64,000 bases of DNA from Candidatus Corynebacterium faecigallinarum (GTDB lineage: Bacteria; Actinomycetota; Actinomycetes; Mycobacteriales; Mycobacteriaceae), in NCBI GenBank assembly GCA_019120175.1, contig DWVP01000009.1, positions 79,236 through 143,235 on the forward strand, read 5' to 3'. Of this stretch, positions 19,105 to 28,294 are shown in pieces. Within the stretch, counting starts at the first letter, position 1, and every line of letters begins with the position of its first letter. The notes under the pieces were generated by a model that worked only from the letters and a program-made list of their open reading frames with translations, had not been told where the DNA came from and did no database searches. The position numbers and the translations under genes are program-made.

Positions 19105-19893
19105 TCACCGCTTGCGCAGGACGAGCACCAGGTTGGAGACAGCGACCTCGCGGAAGCCGGGGACGTTGACCATCCACCACGCCCACTGCGGGTGGTACCG
19201 GGGGAACGCGGCGACGAGGTCGGCGTCCTGCCCGTCGGTGCGGGCGGCGTAGTGCAGCCCGTCGGCGCAGGAGACGTTGAACAGGGATTCGCCCCAGCGG
19301 TTCTTCGGTGGGTGGCCGTGCTTCTTCTCGTAGCGTCGGGCGGCGAACTCCCCTCCGACGTAGTGCTCCCACAGGCCGGTTTCGTGGCCGCCGAAGGGGC
19401 CGAGCCAGCAGGTGTAGGAGTAGACCATCAGGCCGCCGGGGCGGGTGACGCGGAGCATCTCCGCGGCCATGCGCCACGGATCGTTGACGTGCTCGGCGAC
19501 GTTGGAGGAGTAGGTGAGGTCGAAGACGTCGTCGGCGAAGGGGAGGTCAAGGCCGGAGCCGCGGACGGAGGACGCCAGGGTGATCCCGGCAGCGGCCATC
19601 TCGCCGACGTCCGGCTCGCAGGTCACGTAGTCGCCGGGTGCGACTCCGGCGGCGGCGAAGGCGCGTCCGAAATAGCCGGGACCTCCCCCGACGTCGAGGA
19701 TGCGGGTGCCTTTGAGCGACGGGGTGTCACCGGCGTCGGCCCAGATGTCGGACAGCAGCCCGACGGTGTCCTCGGCGAGGTGACCGTAGAACCTGTCCGG
19801 GTCGGTCTGCTCGAAGCGGAAGTCGGTGAGCAGGCCGAGGGAGCGGCGCAGCGTGGCGCGGCGCCGCAGGGTGGGGAGGGGGGACGCGGGCAT
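19105..19893 (-). CDS. mtrP: SAM-dependent methyltransferase, MtrP-like (Rv0224c family)
   Basis: A 262-aa class I methyltransferase with motif I RILDVGGGPGYFG, an acidic residue in VTCEPDVGEM, and FDLTYSSNVAEHVNDPWRMA as post-motif. The C-terminal half (YTCWLGPFGGHETGLWEHY, HPPKNRWGESLFNVSCADGL) matches the Rv0224c-type family. The corynebacterial member, MtrP, is reported to be needed for efficient transport of trehalose mycolates. The start at MPASPLP is the likely one; longer in-frame extensions are unrelated. Its position between pckG and the Rv0225-type glycosyltransferase agrees with the C. glutamicum order, although here many extra genes separate them. Confidence 0.85.
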   Translation of the reverse strand: MPASPLPTLRRRATLRRSLGLLTDFRFEQTDPDRFYGHLAEDTVGLLSDIWADAGDTPSLKGTRILDVGGGPGYFGRAFAAAGVAPGDYVTCEPDVGEMAAAGITLASSVRGSGLDLPFADDVFDLTYSSNVAEHVNDPWRMAAEMLRVTRPGGLMVYSYTCWLGPFGGHETGLWEHYVGGEFAARRYEKKHGHPPKNRWGESLFNVSCADGLHYAARTDGQDADLVAAFPRYHPQWAWWMVNVPGFREVAVSNLVLVLRKR

Positions 19894-19988
19894 GTGTCGA
19901 TGATCGCACGTTCCCCACCCATGGCGTGGGTGGATCCTTCCCGATGGTCCACCTGGTGCCCCCGTCGGTGACGCTGACGGCCCTGTCG

Positions 19989-20190
19989 TTAAGCCTGACG
20001 TTTTCCGAATCGCTGATAGGCCGCCTGCTTGCTGATGTCCAGTGCAGCACCGATGACGGTCCATGAGTCACCGCTGGCGCGTGCGGCGTTGACCGCTTCT
20101 TGAAGTTCTTGCTTGGCGGTGTCGACCTGCTTGCGTGCTGCGATGATGCGCCGGAAGTTGGTGGCATCGCGCTCTGCCCGTCTCTGGTGA
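19989..20190 (-). CDS. Small helix-turn-helix reading frame, start unclear
   Basis: The frame encodes [20 protein letters not shown], then [20 protein letters not shown] and [15 protein letters not shown], which is a coiled helix followed by a resolvase/sigma-like helix-turn-helix. There is no ATG, GTG or TTG after the upstream gene's stop codon. The nearest in-frame GTGs lie inside the upstream gene (about 20304 and 20319), and an ATG lies at 20348. The frame is +1 relative to the preceding 608-aa gene, whose stop context is TTC TGA T. So this may be a separate overlapping gene, or the C-terminus of the larger protein reached by a +1 frameshift or lost through a mutation. Confidence 0.5.
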
Positions 20191-22017
20191 TCAGAAGCCC
20201 GGCTCGTCGTGGAAGCCCACCCGGGCGAACTCCACGGAGCCGTCCGGCAGTCGCCAGTAGTGCAGTCGACGCGCGGCTGCGGTCTTCGATTCCAGGTCGA
20301 CACGGAAAGCCTTCGCACCGTCAGTGCGGACGAGCTGCGGTGACCCACCGCCCTCGTTCTCCCGGTAGGCGTGGTGCCGGCTGGTGCGCTCCGGCATCCC
20401 GCAGGCGATCCAGGCCATCACCAGTGGAAGCTTCTGTCGAGCAGCCTCCTGGTCATTGACCGTCTTATCGACCGAGGCGAGGAACTCCGTACCGAGGTCG
20501 AAGTTAAGCTTGTGGTCGTGTTTGTCCGCCGCATCCACCTGATGCATCCAGTTCACCTGGACCTCTGCCCGGAGCTGATCGTCCAATGTGTCGAACTCGG
20601 TGCCGATCAGCGGGCGTTCGGTGTACACCGTCCGAGTCACGGTCTTTTTCGTGCGCGCGGCGGTCCGCGCATCGCCGGAGGCCACTCCGTCCGGCAGTGG
20701 CAGGCCAGCTGCCGTCAACCGTGCGCGCAACTGGTCGTTCTCGTCCTCCAGCCGGTCATTCTCGTCCCAGGCGAAGGTGATCTCCTGGGAGCTGGTGGCC
20801 AGGTCGGCACGCAGCTGCCCAATCTCGCTATCCTGCTGCCGCACCCGCTCTCGCAGCTGCGGCACCCGTGTCCGCAGGCCCTTCAGTTCGGCGACGGATC
20901 CCTCCGGAATGCTGACAGTAGCGTCCTCGTCCACGGCCGTGCCTGCGTCGGCGGCGGCATCGTCAGCATCGTCAGGAGTAGCGGGCATCGACGCCCACAC
21001 CGGGCCACCGGTGCGCAGTGCCGGGGCATCATTGACCCCGCAGTTCATCCCGGAGTCGTTCATGACGTTCTCAGGGACCGGGCCGACCACGATCCGGACC
21101 TTTCCGTCACGCTCGCCGACGGACTGCACCTGCACCGGGACAACGTCACCGACCGTGGCAGACGCGTCGATCCCGCTCTGCGTCAGTGTGGAGACCACAC
21201 CGGGCACGACATGTACCTTCACCTGGCTCTTGCACACGATCTCGGTCACGACCGCCGGGTAGACGTGATGCGGTACCAGGTCCGCCGCCATCTGCTCGAC
21301 CGTGCGCAGTCCGTCCACCTCGATGACCGTGCCGGAGGCGTCGAAACGACCACTGACCACGTCGTCGACAGTGAAGACGCTGCCGATCGACACCGGCATC
21401 CCGGGGAGCAGCACATCCAGGTCGACCTGCAGCATGCCCAGACGCGGTGCGTCCCGCGAGGTGATCCGGCCCACCGACACCGAGGTTGCCCCGGAGAACG
21501 TCCCACGGAACGGCTGCGGGGCGATCATCTCCGCCGGAACCTCTGCCTGTGCCGCCAGCGAGGTCAGCGCCTCAATGTTGCGGGCGTTCTCTGCGAGGGT
21601 GTTCACCCGCTCGGCGATGATCCGGGCCATGGCGGCGGCATTGTCCGGCCGGATGTTGGCGAACAGCAGGTCGCCGGCGTAGCAGTTCTGAGTCCACGTC
21701 AGGTCATGTGCCGGGTAGATCCGTGCTGCCCCACCCCACACCGATGTCTCCGGCGGCATGGAATCAGAGAACTCCCATGTCAGTGACCCCGTCTCCAGGA
21801 CATGCACGTGCACGTCATCATCCACACGTCGGCACAGTTCCGCAATGTCCAGGTGGACCTGCGAGGTGCGCTGATCAGTGGTGACGACCAGGGACGGTGC
21901 CATGCCCGCAGGATTGTTCAGCCGGTCGGCGAGTTCCCGAACCTCGGCAGCGGTGGTGACATGGGTGACGTGGGTGGCGGCGGCAGTAGCAGCGGCGCGG
22001 ATCTGTGTGGTGTTCAT
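20191..22017 (-). CDS. Uncharacterised 608-aa protein with S1-like folds and coiled coil
   Basis: I do not recognise a named family. An N-terminal alpha/beta domain (about 1-130) has [19 protein letters not shown] and [17 protein letters not shown]. Residues 165-320 contain two beta-rich segments resembling S1/OB RNA-binding folds ([40 protein letters not shown]). A long coiled coil spans about 370-440 ([20 protein letters not shown] onward). The C-terminal 170 residues end in [20 protein letters not shown], a compact strand-turn-strand. There is no signal peptide or membrane segment. It sits with the small HTH frame as an insert in the mycolate cluster. Confidence 0.75.
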   Translation of the reverse strand: MNTTQIRAAATAAATHVTHVTTAAEVRELADRLNNPAGMAPSLVVTTDQRTSQVHLDIAELCRRVDDDVHVHVLETGSLTWEFSDSMPPETSVWGGAARIYPAHDLTWTQNCYAGDLLFANIRPDNAAAMARIIAERVNTLAENARNIEALTSLAAQAEVPAEMIAPQPFRGTFSGATSVSVGRITSRDAPRLGMLQVDLDVLLPGMPVSIGSVFTVDDVVSGRFDASGTVIEVDGLRTVEQMAADLVPHHVYPAVVTEIVCKSQVKVHVVPGVVSTLTQSGIDASATVGDVVPVQVQSVGERDGKVRIVVGPVPENVMNDSGMNCGVNDAPALRTGGPVWASMPATPDDADDAAADAGTAVDEDATVSIPEGSVAELKGLRTRVPQLRERVRQQDSEIGQLRADLATSSQEITFAWDENDRLEDENDQLRARLTAAGLPLPDGVASGDARTAARTKKTVTRTVYTERPLIGTEFDTLDDQLRAEVQVNWMHQVDAADKHDHKLNFDLGTEFLASVDKTVNDQEAARQKLPLVMAWIACGMPERTSRHHAYRENEGGGSPQLVRTDGAKAFRVDLESKTAAARRLHYWRLPDGSVEFARVGFHDEPGF

Positions 22018-22097
22018 GTTCCGGGATGCTATCGGCCGCCTCGGACACGAAATTTCAGAATGCGAACCTGATAGAACGCAGGTTCGACATTCGGCTT

Positions 22098-22688
22098 CTA
22101 GACCATGCTGACCAGCTGCGAGACGATGTACCGCGAACCGGCGTAGGACGGGTGGAAGGCCATGTTGTACCGCGGCGTCGTGGTGTCGATGATGCCCGAG
22201 ACATAGCGGTCACGATCAGATGCGCAGGTGTCGTGTCCCCGTGCCCCGTCGATCATCTCGACGTAGTGGCCGCCGATCTGACGTTGGGCTTACTTCTGGT
22301 TGCTGCGGTTCCAGTTCTCCACGTCCCGGAGTACCGGCACCGGCATCCCGGCCGGGACGTTGGGTACGACGTTGACCGCGCAGAACATCATCGTCGTGCG
22401 GTCAACCATCGGCAGTGCGCCCGAGATGATGATCTTCGTGTTCGGTGCGACGGAGCGGATCTTCCTGGCTGCTGCACGGACATCGGCCAGGTAGCTGGTG
22501 CGCACCGCGGCCGGATTGAGGAGGCTGTCATCAGTCGGGGCGGTGAACGGGCTGTAGTCGTTCATTCCCACGGCCAGGACGACGCTTCGGGTCCCCGCGT
22601 GGAGGTCACCGGCGGAAATCGCACGGTCGATGCGGTGATGATTCCTCAGAAGGCAACCGACCGGAGATAAGTTACTGCTGATGTGCAC
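22098..22688 (-). pseudogene. SGNH/GDSL-family esterase remnant
   Basis: The surviving part contains SVVLAVGMNDYSPFTAPTDD (the SGNH block III asparagine in GMND) and, after an in-frame TAA at 22290-22292, continues in the same frame as GGHYVEMIDGARGHDTCASD and NMAFHPSYAGSRYIVSQL, with the catalytic Asp/His-like end (FHPSYAGSRY). The N-terminus with the GDS serine is absent; the first 25 codons are unrelated. So the gene has lost its 5' part and gained a nonsense codon between NRSNQK and AQRQIGG. Intact relatives are secreted lipases or esterases. Confidence 0.8.
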
Positions 22689-22814
22689 TGAAGGTGAACT
22701 ACGGGGGCCGATGTGAGGGGGTGAAACCTAGTCGGGCGAGTTGAAGGACAGGCCGGTCGCGGTTCACCGAACCTGCACGGCGGTGGTTGACCGCACGGTA
22801 ATCTTGGCGGTGTC

Positions 22815-23951
22815 ATGAAAGTTCTTCTGCTGTGCTGGCGCGATTCCGGCCACCCCGAAGGCGGCGGCAGCGAGGTCTACCTCGAGCGCGTGGCCGAGCA
22901 CCTGGCGCGTCGCGGCCACCAGGTCACCTACCGCACGGCCCGGTACCCCGGCTCGGCGCGCCGCGAGGAACGGAACGGGGTGAACTACGTCCGTGGCGGC
23001 GGAAACCTCACCGTCTACCCGCGGGCCTGGTGGCACATGCTGCGCAGCAGAGTGCTCGCCTCGAGGGCAGGGGAGCGTCCGGACGTCATCGTCGACACCC
23101 AGAACGGGGTGCCGTTCTTCGCTGCGGTGTTCGGAGGCTGGCGTGGCGGCGTCCCCTCGGTCCTGCTGACCCACCACTGTCACCGGGAACAGTGGCCGGT
23201 GGCCGGTCCGGTACTGTCCCGGGTCGGGTGGTTCATCGAGTCGCGGCTGTCACCGTGGCTGCACCGGAAGCACCCGTATGTCACGGTCTCGGGGCCGAGT
23301 GCGGAGGAACTGGTCGAACTCGGGGTCGACCGCGACCGGATCCGAGTGATCCGCAACGGCGTGGACGTTCCGGACGACCTGGGCGACACGTCACCGGAGT
23401 CCACCGGACGCACCCACCTGGTCACCCTTTCTCGGTTGGTGCCGCACAAGCAGATCGAGCATGCGATGGATGCGCTCGCCGCCGTCCTGCCCGGACACCC
23501 GGACACCTACCTGGATGTCATCGGGGATGGCTGGTGGGCAGACAATCTGCGACGTCATGCCGACGAGCTGGGTATCGCCGGCAACGTGATCTTCCACGGG
23601 CACGTCTCCGAGCAGGTGAAGCATCTGCTGCTGGCCCGGGCGGACCTGAACATCCTGCCGAGTCGGAAGGAGGGTTGGGGACTGGTGGTGATCGAGGCGG
23701 GCCTGCACGGTGTGCCGACGCTGGGCTACCACACCTCCGCAGGCTTGCGGGACAGCGTGATCGACGGGTCGACCGGCGTGCTGGTCGGGTCCGAGGGTGG
23801 ACTCATCAATGCACTGGAGCAGTTGCTGGATGACCCGGACCAGATGGCTGAGCTGGGGGAGAACGCGCGTCGCCGCGCCCGGACGTTCTCGTGGGGACGC
23901 ACCGGCGCGGCGTGGGAGAAACTGCTGGTGGAGTTGGGCGAGGACCGTTGA
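22815..23951 (+). CDS. GT4 glycosyltransferase (Rv0225 family)
   Basis: A 378-aa GT-B glycosyltransferase. The N-terminal domain begins MKVLLLCWRDSGHPEGGGSE with the GGGSE acceptor/phosphate loop. The C-terminal GT4 domain shows LSRLVPHKQIEHAMDAL, VIGDGWWADNLRRHADELGI and the EX7E signature in LPSRKEGWGLVVIEAGLHG. There are no membrane segments, so it is cytoplasmic or peripheral. Its orthologue is a fixed member of the corynebacterial/mycobacterial block containing the methyltransferase, DUF3068 protein and TmaT acyltransferase. The acceptor is unknown but is expected to be an envelope glycolipid. Confidence 0.9.
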   Translation: MKVLLLCWRDSGHPEGGGSEVYLERVAEHLARRGHQVTYRTARYPGSARREERNGVNYVRGGGNLTVYPRAWWHMLRSRVLASRAGERPDVIVDTQNGVPFFAAVFGGWRGGVPSVLLTHHCHREQWPVAGPVLSRVGWFIESRLSPWLHRKHPYVTVSGPSAEELVELGVDRDRIRVIRNGVDVPDDLGDTSPESTGRTHLVTLSRLVPHKQIEHAMDALAAVLPGHPDTYLDVIGDGWWADNLRRHADELGIAGNVIFHGHVSEQVKHLLLARADLNILPSRKEGWGLVVIEAGLHGVPTLGYHTSAGLRDSVIDGSTGVLVGSEGGLINALEQLLDDPDQMAELGENARRRARTFSWGRTGAAWEKLLVELGEDR

Positions 23952-24008
23952 GGCTCCCGCGGGGAGCGAGGGCCCCGCGGAGATTGCGGGGCGCGTCTCG
24001 CCCCTCGG

Positions 24009-24359
24009 TCACAGACTGGCGATGCCCACGATGAGTGCGGCGCTCACGAAGAGGACCTGGAGCAGCGTCCGTGGGAGTAGTGGAGTGTCGGGGGAACCAG
24101 AAGGCCTACCGCGGCAAGAATCTCCAGGATGCCGGTGAGGGTTACGAGGTGGTCGGGAAAGGGGAGGCGGGGAGGGACGATGGCGATCAGCCCCTGGCGA
24201 CGCGTGGGGTGAAAATGTGCGCCGGACGTCAGTACGAGCATCGCCGCAAGGCCGATGGTCAGTGAGTGCCTGAGGAAGGCCCTCGGCATAGGTGAGACCA
24301 GCGGTTCCACTCAGGAGCGCGGCCAGTGTCGTCACGGTGAAGACAATGAACGGGGCCAT
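24009..24359 (-). pseudogene. DoxX-like membrane protein, frameshifted with internal deletion
   Basis: Three pieces in two frames are needed to read it. The ATG start gives MAPFIVFTVTTLAALLSGTA. A second frame then carries FLRHSLTIGLAAMLVLTSGA, HFHP and LVTLTGILEILAAVGLLVPP. The first frame returns for LLQVLFVSAALIVGIASL and the stop. About 30 residues that normally lie between the third helix and the C-terminal helix are missing. DoxX-like genes of this type are often repressed by an adjacent TetR regulator, and here an intact TetR gene faces it across a 49-base spacer. Confidence 0.8.
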
Positions 24360-24370
24360 GAGAATCTCCA

Positions 24371-24389
24371 ATCTTGTCAATGGAAAGAT
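24371..24389. promoter_or_regulatory. Candidate operator between tetR and the doxX remnant
   Basis: ATCTTGTCAATGGAAAGAT is a 19-bp imperfect palindrome with ATCTT/AAGAT arms and about 14 of 19 symmetric positions. It lies in the 49-base divergent spacer, the expected place for an autoregulatory TetR operator. Confidence 0.45.
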
Positions 24390-24408
24390 CGCTGGATGAG
24401 CTCGAGCC

Positions 24409-24975
24409 ATGGCAAAGCCGTACCACCGGGAGAACCTCCGCGGCGACATCATGCACATCGCTGCCCAGCTCATCGCTGAACGCGGACCGGATGCACTGTC
24501 GCTGCGTGACATCGCCCGGAGGGCCGATGTCTCCCACGCAGCTCCGGCCCATCACTTCGGAGACCGTCGAGGCCTGTTCACGGCCCTGTCGGTGGAGGGG
24601 TTCACGTTGCTTGCTGAGACGCTGGCAGAGTCAGTCTCCGCCGCCCGTTTCGACCGCACCGCCCTGGCCTACGTCCGTTTCGCTGTCAGCCATCCCGGTC
24701 ACTACGCCGTGATGTTCCGCCCAGATCTCATTGATTCCACTGAGGACCTCATCGCCGCACGCGAAAATGCTGCGGCTCAACTGGACGCGGGGCTGGACAC
24801 CGTTCCCGACCACCGTGTGACAGTGGATATCGGGGATGCCCGCCGGGCAGCGTGGGCGCTGGTGCACGGACTGTCGTCACTCTGGCTGTCCGGAGCTTTC
24901 GGGGACGCGGACCTTGAACCCGCCGTGCGTGCGGCGGCACATCAGCTCTTCACCCCGTCCGGCAGTGAGCAGTAG
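24409..24975 (+). CDS. TetR family transcriptional regulator
   Basis: A 188-aa protein with an N-terminal TetR helix-turn-helix: LRGDIMHIAAQLIAERGPDA then LSLRDIARRADVSHAAPAHHF. The C-terminal TetR_C_33-type ligand domain follows, with AYVRFAVSHPGHYAVMFRPD. It is expected to repress its own gene and the divergent DoxX-like gene, which is now broken. The regulator itself looks intact, so either the loss of its target is recent or it controls other loci. It is inserted between two genes (GT4 and the Rv0226c-like membrane protein) that are adjacent in related genomes. Confidence 0.93.
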   Translation: MAKPYHRENLRGDIMHIAAQLIAERGPDALSLRDIARRADVSHAAPAHHFGDRRGLFTALSVEGFTLLAETLAESVSAARFDRTALAYVRFAVSHPGHYAVMFRPDLIDSTEDLIAARENAAAQLDAGLDTVPDHRVTVDIGDARRAAWALVHGLSSLWLSGAFGDADLEPAVRAAAHQLFTPSGSEQ

Positions 24976-24985
24976 CCAGACTGAA

Positions 24986-26677
24986 TCACCGGACGGCGTG
25001 GAGGGACCAGCCGTCGTCCGCCCAGAGCAGTTCATGCCGTTCCAGGACGTCGTGGGCCGCTGCGTCCGCGTCAGTGGGCACGTCCTGCACCACGACCAGA
25101 TCGACATCGTTGTCCGCCAGCGTGTCCTTGCCATTGGCCAGCTCACTTATCAGTCGCACCGTGTCCACGTCACCATCGACCAGCTGCCCGTCGACGATGA
25201 GGTAGCCGGGATCCACCGGGGCGCCCGGCAGCATCTTCAGAAGTGGGTCAAGCACCGGCCGGTCGGCCACCATCCGGTAGTTCCCCGGAGGCCACAGCAG
25301 AGTTCGTGGATGGACCTCATTGCCCGGCCCCTGCGCCCACTGATCGACCTGCTCGACGACGGTGCGGTACGTCGAGTCCATCGACACCGTGGCGACATCG
25401 CCGACATCACGGGGCAGGGCAGGCACACTCACCCACACCAGGACCAGCAAAGACAGGACGCTGACCTGCGGAACCCACGTCCGGCCCGTGAACCCTCCGA
25501 CCACCGTAGGCACCTGGGCGAGCACCGCGATCAGTCCCGGTACCGCCAGCACCACGAACTTCTGGGTGTCGCGGACCAGCCCTGCCCCGGGGACGTTCTC
25601 GATCAGCCAGCCGGTCACCGCCAGTCCCGGCCCAGTGGCCATCAGGGCCGGAACCAGCACCGCGGCCAGGGCGAGCCAGGCCAGTGGTGCCCAGCGGAGA
25701 GGCGGGTGGTCGGAGACCTGGGTGTCGGACGCAGCCTTCCGCACCTTGGCGGCAGCGGCCGCCACTGCGCACGCCACCGCCACAGCGACCATCGCCAGTA
25801 CCACCCCGGCCAATGTGCTCACCGGGGCGAGAGCATCGCGGGACGCCGGGACGGCATCGGCATTCCAGATCCCGCCCAGGCCAGCCAGCGCGCCCAATGT
25901 CCCGACCCAGGGCTCGGACCGCGCGGCGAAAAGCTCGGCACCCGCGGCGTCCGACAATGACGCGGACGCACCGGCGTTCACCAGCGCGGGAATCAGCCAC
26001 GGCAGGGCGAGTACCGCCCCGACCACCGCAGTCAGCAGCGCCCGGATCCACCGTCGGCCGGGCGTGCTGACGGTGCAGACCACCAGGGATGTCACCATCC
26101 CCAGTATCAGACCGGTCGGGGTCAGCGCACACACCACCAGTACCGGCAGTGCCAGCAGCAGCGACCTGGCCGTGGCCCGGACAATCAGCAGGGCCAGTGT
26201 CGGCAGGAGTACACCGGCGGCGACCACCGACCAGTGCCCCTGCAGCAGACGCTCTGCGACGAAAGGGTTCCACAGCGTCAGCGCGGCGGCGAGGAAGGCG
26301 ACCGGGCCGGTGCGTCGGGACTGTTCGGTGCGTCCTGCCTGACCTGCCCAGCCCGCCAGCCCCGCCGCGCCGAGTGCACCGACATAGCCGCAGACGAGCA
26401 TGAGCACCGCGACCAGCAGTGGTGGCGGAATGACCGGGGACAGCCAGGCGAGGACGGCGTCCTGCGGCAGGGCGCGCGGCAGCCCGTCCTGTCCGGTCGC
26501 CAGGTCGTTGAGTGCCATCGTCGGTGGTACCGACATATCCCGCAGCAGCAGCGCGGTGGTGTCGCCGGTCCGGCCGACCGTGACGAGGAAGGGCCAGAAC
26601 ACCGCACCGGTCAACGCGAGGCACCACAGCTGCAGCAGGACGCGTCGTAGGCGACTGCGGTGGCCGGTGGCTGGCAT
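24986..26677 (-). CDS. Polytopic membrane protein, Rv0226c-like
   Basis: A 563-aa integral membrane protein with roughly 11-12 hydrophobic helices. The start at MPATGHRSRLRR is preceded by AGAGAGG; longer in-frame starts are less likely. The layout, a GT-C-like membrane domain ending in a small C-terminal soluble part (LVVVQDVPTDADAAAHDVLE), matches the Rv0226c family of the mycolate/arabinogalactan block. A DUF-type glycosyltransferase or lipid-transport role is possible but unproven. It ends 11 bases from the TetR stop (convergent). A hairpin separates it from the DUF3068 gene upstream. Confidence 0.82.
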   Translation of the reverse strand: MPATGHRSRLRRVLLQLWCLALTGAVFWPFLVTVGRTGDTTALLLRDMSVPPTMALNDLATGQDGLPRALPQDAVLAWLSPVIPPPLLVAVLMLVCGYVGALGAAGLAGWAGQAGRTEQSRRTGPVAFLAAALTLWNPFVAERLLQGHWSVVAAGVLLPTLALLIVRATARSLLLALPVLVVCALTPTGLILGMVTSLVVCTVSTPGRRWIRALLTAVVGAVLALPWLIPALVNAGASASLSDAAGAELFAARSEPWVGTLGALAGLGGIWNADAVPASRDALAPVSTLAGVVLAMVAVAVACAVAAAAAKVRKAASDTQVSDHPPLRWAPLAWLALAAVLVPALMATGPGLAVTGWLIENVPGAGLVRDTQKFVVLAVPGLIAVLAQVPTVVGGFTGRTWVPQVSVLSLLVLVWVSVPALPRDVGDVATVSMDSTYRTVVEQVDQWAQGPGNEVHPRTLLWPPGNYRMVADRPVLDPLLKMLPGAPVDPGYLIVDGQLVDGDVDTVRLISELANGKDTLADNDVDLVVVQDVPTDADAAAHDVLERHELLWADDGWSLHAVR

Positions 26678-26777
26678 GGCACCTCTCTCGGTGGTCGTGG
26701 GGCGGACGGCGTGACAGGACGGGGCGGTCGACTCAAACGTTACGGGACGGCCCGGACAGCTGGGCCCGGACACAGAC

Positions 26778-26814
26778 AACCCCGCCCGACCGGAGTGTCC
26801 GGCCTGCGGGGTTG
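26778..26814 (-). terminator. Hairpin between the DUF3068 gene and the Rv0226c-like gene
   Basis: CAACCCCGC (26778-26786) pairs with GCGGGGTTG (26806-26814). It lies 18 bases past the DUF3068 stop on the minus strand. The 9-bp stem is perfect, but the U-tract is poor, so partial read-through into the downstream gene is likely. Confidence 0.55.
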
Positions 26815-26831
26815 AAAGTAGTGGAACTCGG

Positions 26832-28106
26832 TTAGCTGCGGTGCTTACCGGCGGACCGGTTGAGGATGAACCCGATCACAAGCAGGATCAGACCGATGAT
26901 GCCAGCGCCCCAGGGGATGATGGTGCCCATGGTCGTCAGGGTGCTCAGGCCGTCCTTGGCGCGGGTCATCTGGTTCTCGTGAGTCTCGTCGTTGAACTCA
27001 CCCGGGTAGTAGATCGCGGTGCGGGTCGGGTTGGCCAGCTCGGCCTCCCGGTTGTCGTCCTCGTAGATCTCCGCGGCTTCCTCGTCGTCACGGGCGTAGT
27101 ACATCCAGACTTCCTCGGCACCGTGGACGATCACGCCGGTGTCCGGCTGCACACGCAGCACACGGTTCACCGTGTAGTAACGGTCCATCTCGACCTCGGG
27201 GCCCAGGTCGGCGGATGACTCGGAGTCCTCACCCTCCGCGTCGCCCTCGGCGTCTGAGTCTTCGTCCTCGTTGCCGCGGGCGTCGTCCTCGTCGGGATCC
27301 CAGCCGTCGACCTCGTCCGGGGTCAGACCCCACTTCGCTGCCGGGAAGGCCAGCTTCAGCGAGCCCAGGGCCGCCTCGTCGGCTGCGCTGAGTTCACCGT
27401 CGCTCTCCAGCATGGCCTTGACGCTCGGGTGCATCGCCGTCGGACCGATCTGCTGCTCGAAACGGTAGACCGTCTCGCCGCCCATCTTCTCCTCTTCCAC
27501 GAAGTCGATGTCGTTGGTCTCCATCAGACGGTTGTCGAAGTAGGGGTAGGCCTTCTTCTCGGTGTCGAAGGGGAACTGGAACTGCAGACCCTCACGGGTG
27601 AACTGCGGGACGTCCTCGTTGATGTTGCCGCCGTCGGCAGCCGGGGAGGTGATGTTCAGGGTCGAGGTCGGCTCATCGATGGGGAAAGCGGTCTCGCGGT
27701 CCAGAGTGACCCGGTCGATCTCTGCGGAGATCAGGTTCTCCGGCTCGGGTGCATCGGCGCGGTAGACGGTATTGCCGGCCTCCAGGGTCACCACGTCATC
27801 GTCGGACGGCTCCTGTGCCATCACGAAACGCTGCGACTGCAGGTCGGTGTCCTCCATGATGAAACAGCTCACGACCTTGTTCTCGCCGCGGCACTCCGGG
27901 AGGCTCCCCTTTCCTTGCACAGGTTCATCTTCGGCCAGGGCCGCGGCATTGACCAGCGTTCCTGGCATGATCTTGGTGACCGTGGTGGATTCGATGTCCT
28001 TCGGGATCACCTTGCCCTTGGGGACAACGTACATCGGCAACGCCAGTGCGATGACCAGCAACGCCGCGCCAAGGACGATGGCGACGTGAGAGAGCACCTT
28101 CTTCAT
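26832..28106 (-). CDS. DUF3068 membrane-anchored protein (Rv0227c family)
   Basis: A 424-aa protein with an N-terminal anchor (MKKVLSHVAIVLGAALLVIA), a large extracytoplasmic domain, and a C-terminal helix (IPWGAGIIGLILLVIGFILN) followed by a basic tail. This bitopic plan is typical of DUF3068. The start at MKKVLSH was chosen because it begins at the signal anchor. An acidic insert (EDEDSDAEGDAEGEDSESSA, about residues 285-305) is a low-complexity expansion. DUF3068 genes lie next to TmaT-type acyltransferases in Corynebacteriales and are linked to mycolate transport; the molecular role is unknown. Confidence 0.88.
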   Translation of the reverse strand: MKKVLSHVAIVLGAALLVIALALPMYVVPKGKVIPKDIESTTVTKIMPGTLVNAAALAEDEPVQGKGSLPECRGENKVVSCFIMEDTDLQSQRFVMAQEPSDDDVVTLEAGNTVYRADAPEPENLISAEIDRVTLDRETAFPIDEPTSTLNITSPAADGGNINEDVPQFTREGLQFQFPFDTEKKAYPYFDNRLMETNDIDFVEEEKMGGETVYRFEQQIGPTAMHPSVKAMLESDGELSAADEAALGSLKLAFPAAKWGLTPDEVDGWDPDEDDARGNEDEDSDAEGDAEGEDSESSADLGPEVEMDRYYTVNRVLRVQPDTGVIVHGAEEVWMYYARDDEEAAEIYEDDNREAELANPTRTAIYYPGEFNDETHENQMTRAKDGLSTLTTMGTIIPWGAGIIGLILLVIGFILNRSAGKHRS

Positions 28107-28294
28107 GATGGGCCTGAGTCCTGTCTTGAGTCGTTCGGGGACATTCGGAGGTGAATATGCGGCTACTTTAGCGCGGGAAACAAGGGTTATGGGGCAGAAC
28201 GCGCACATTAATTCATCTGCTCCTCCAACCGGTGATGATTATTCACCGTGGATCGCCGACACGCAGGTGTGGTGCCACGGTAGCCTGATCGAAC

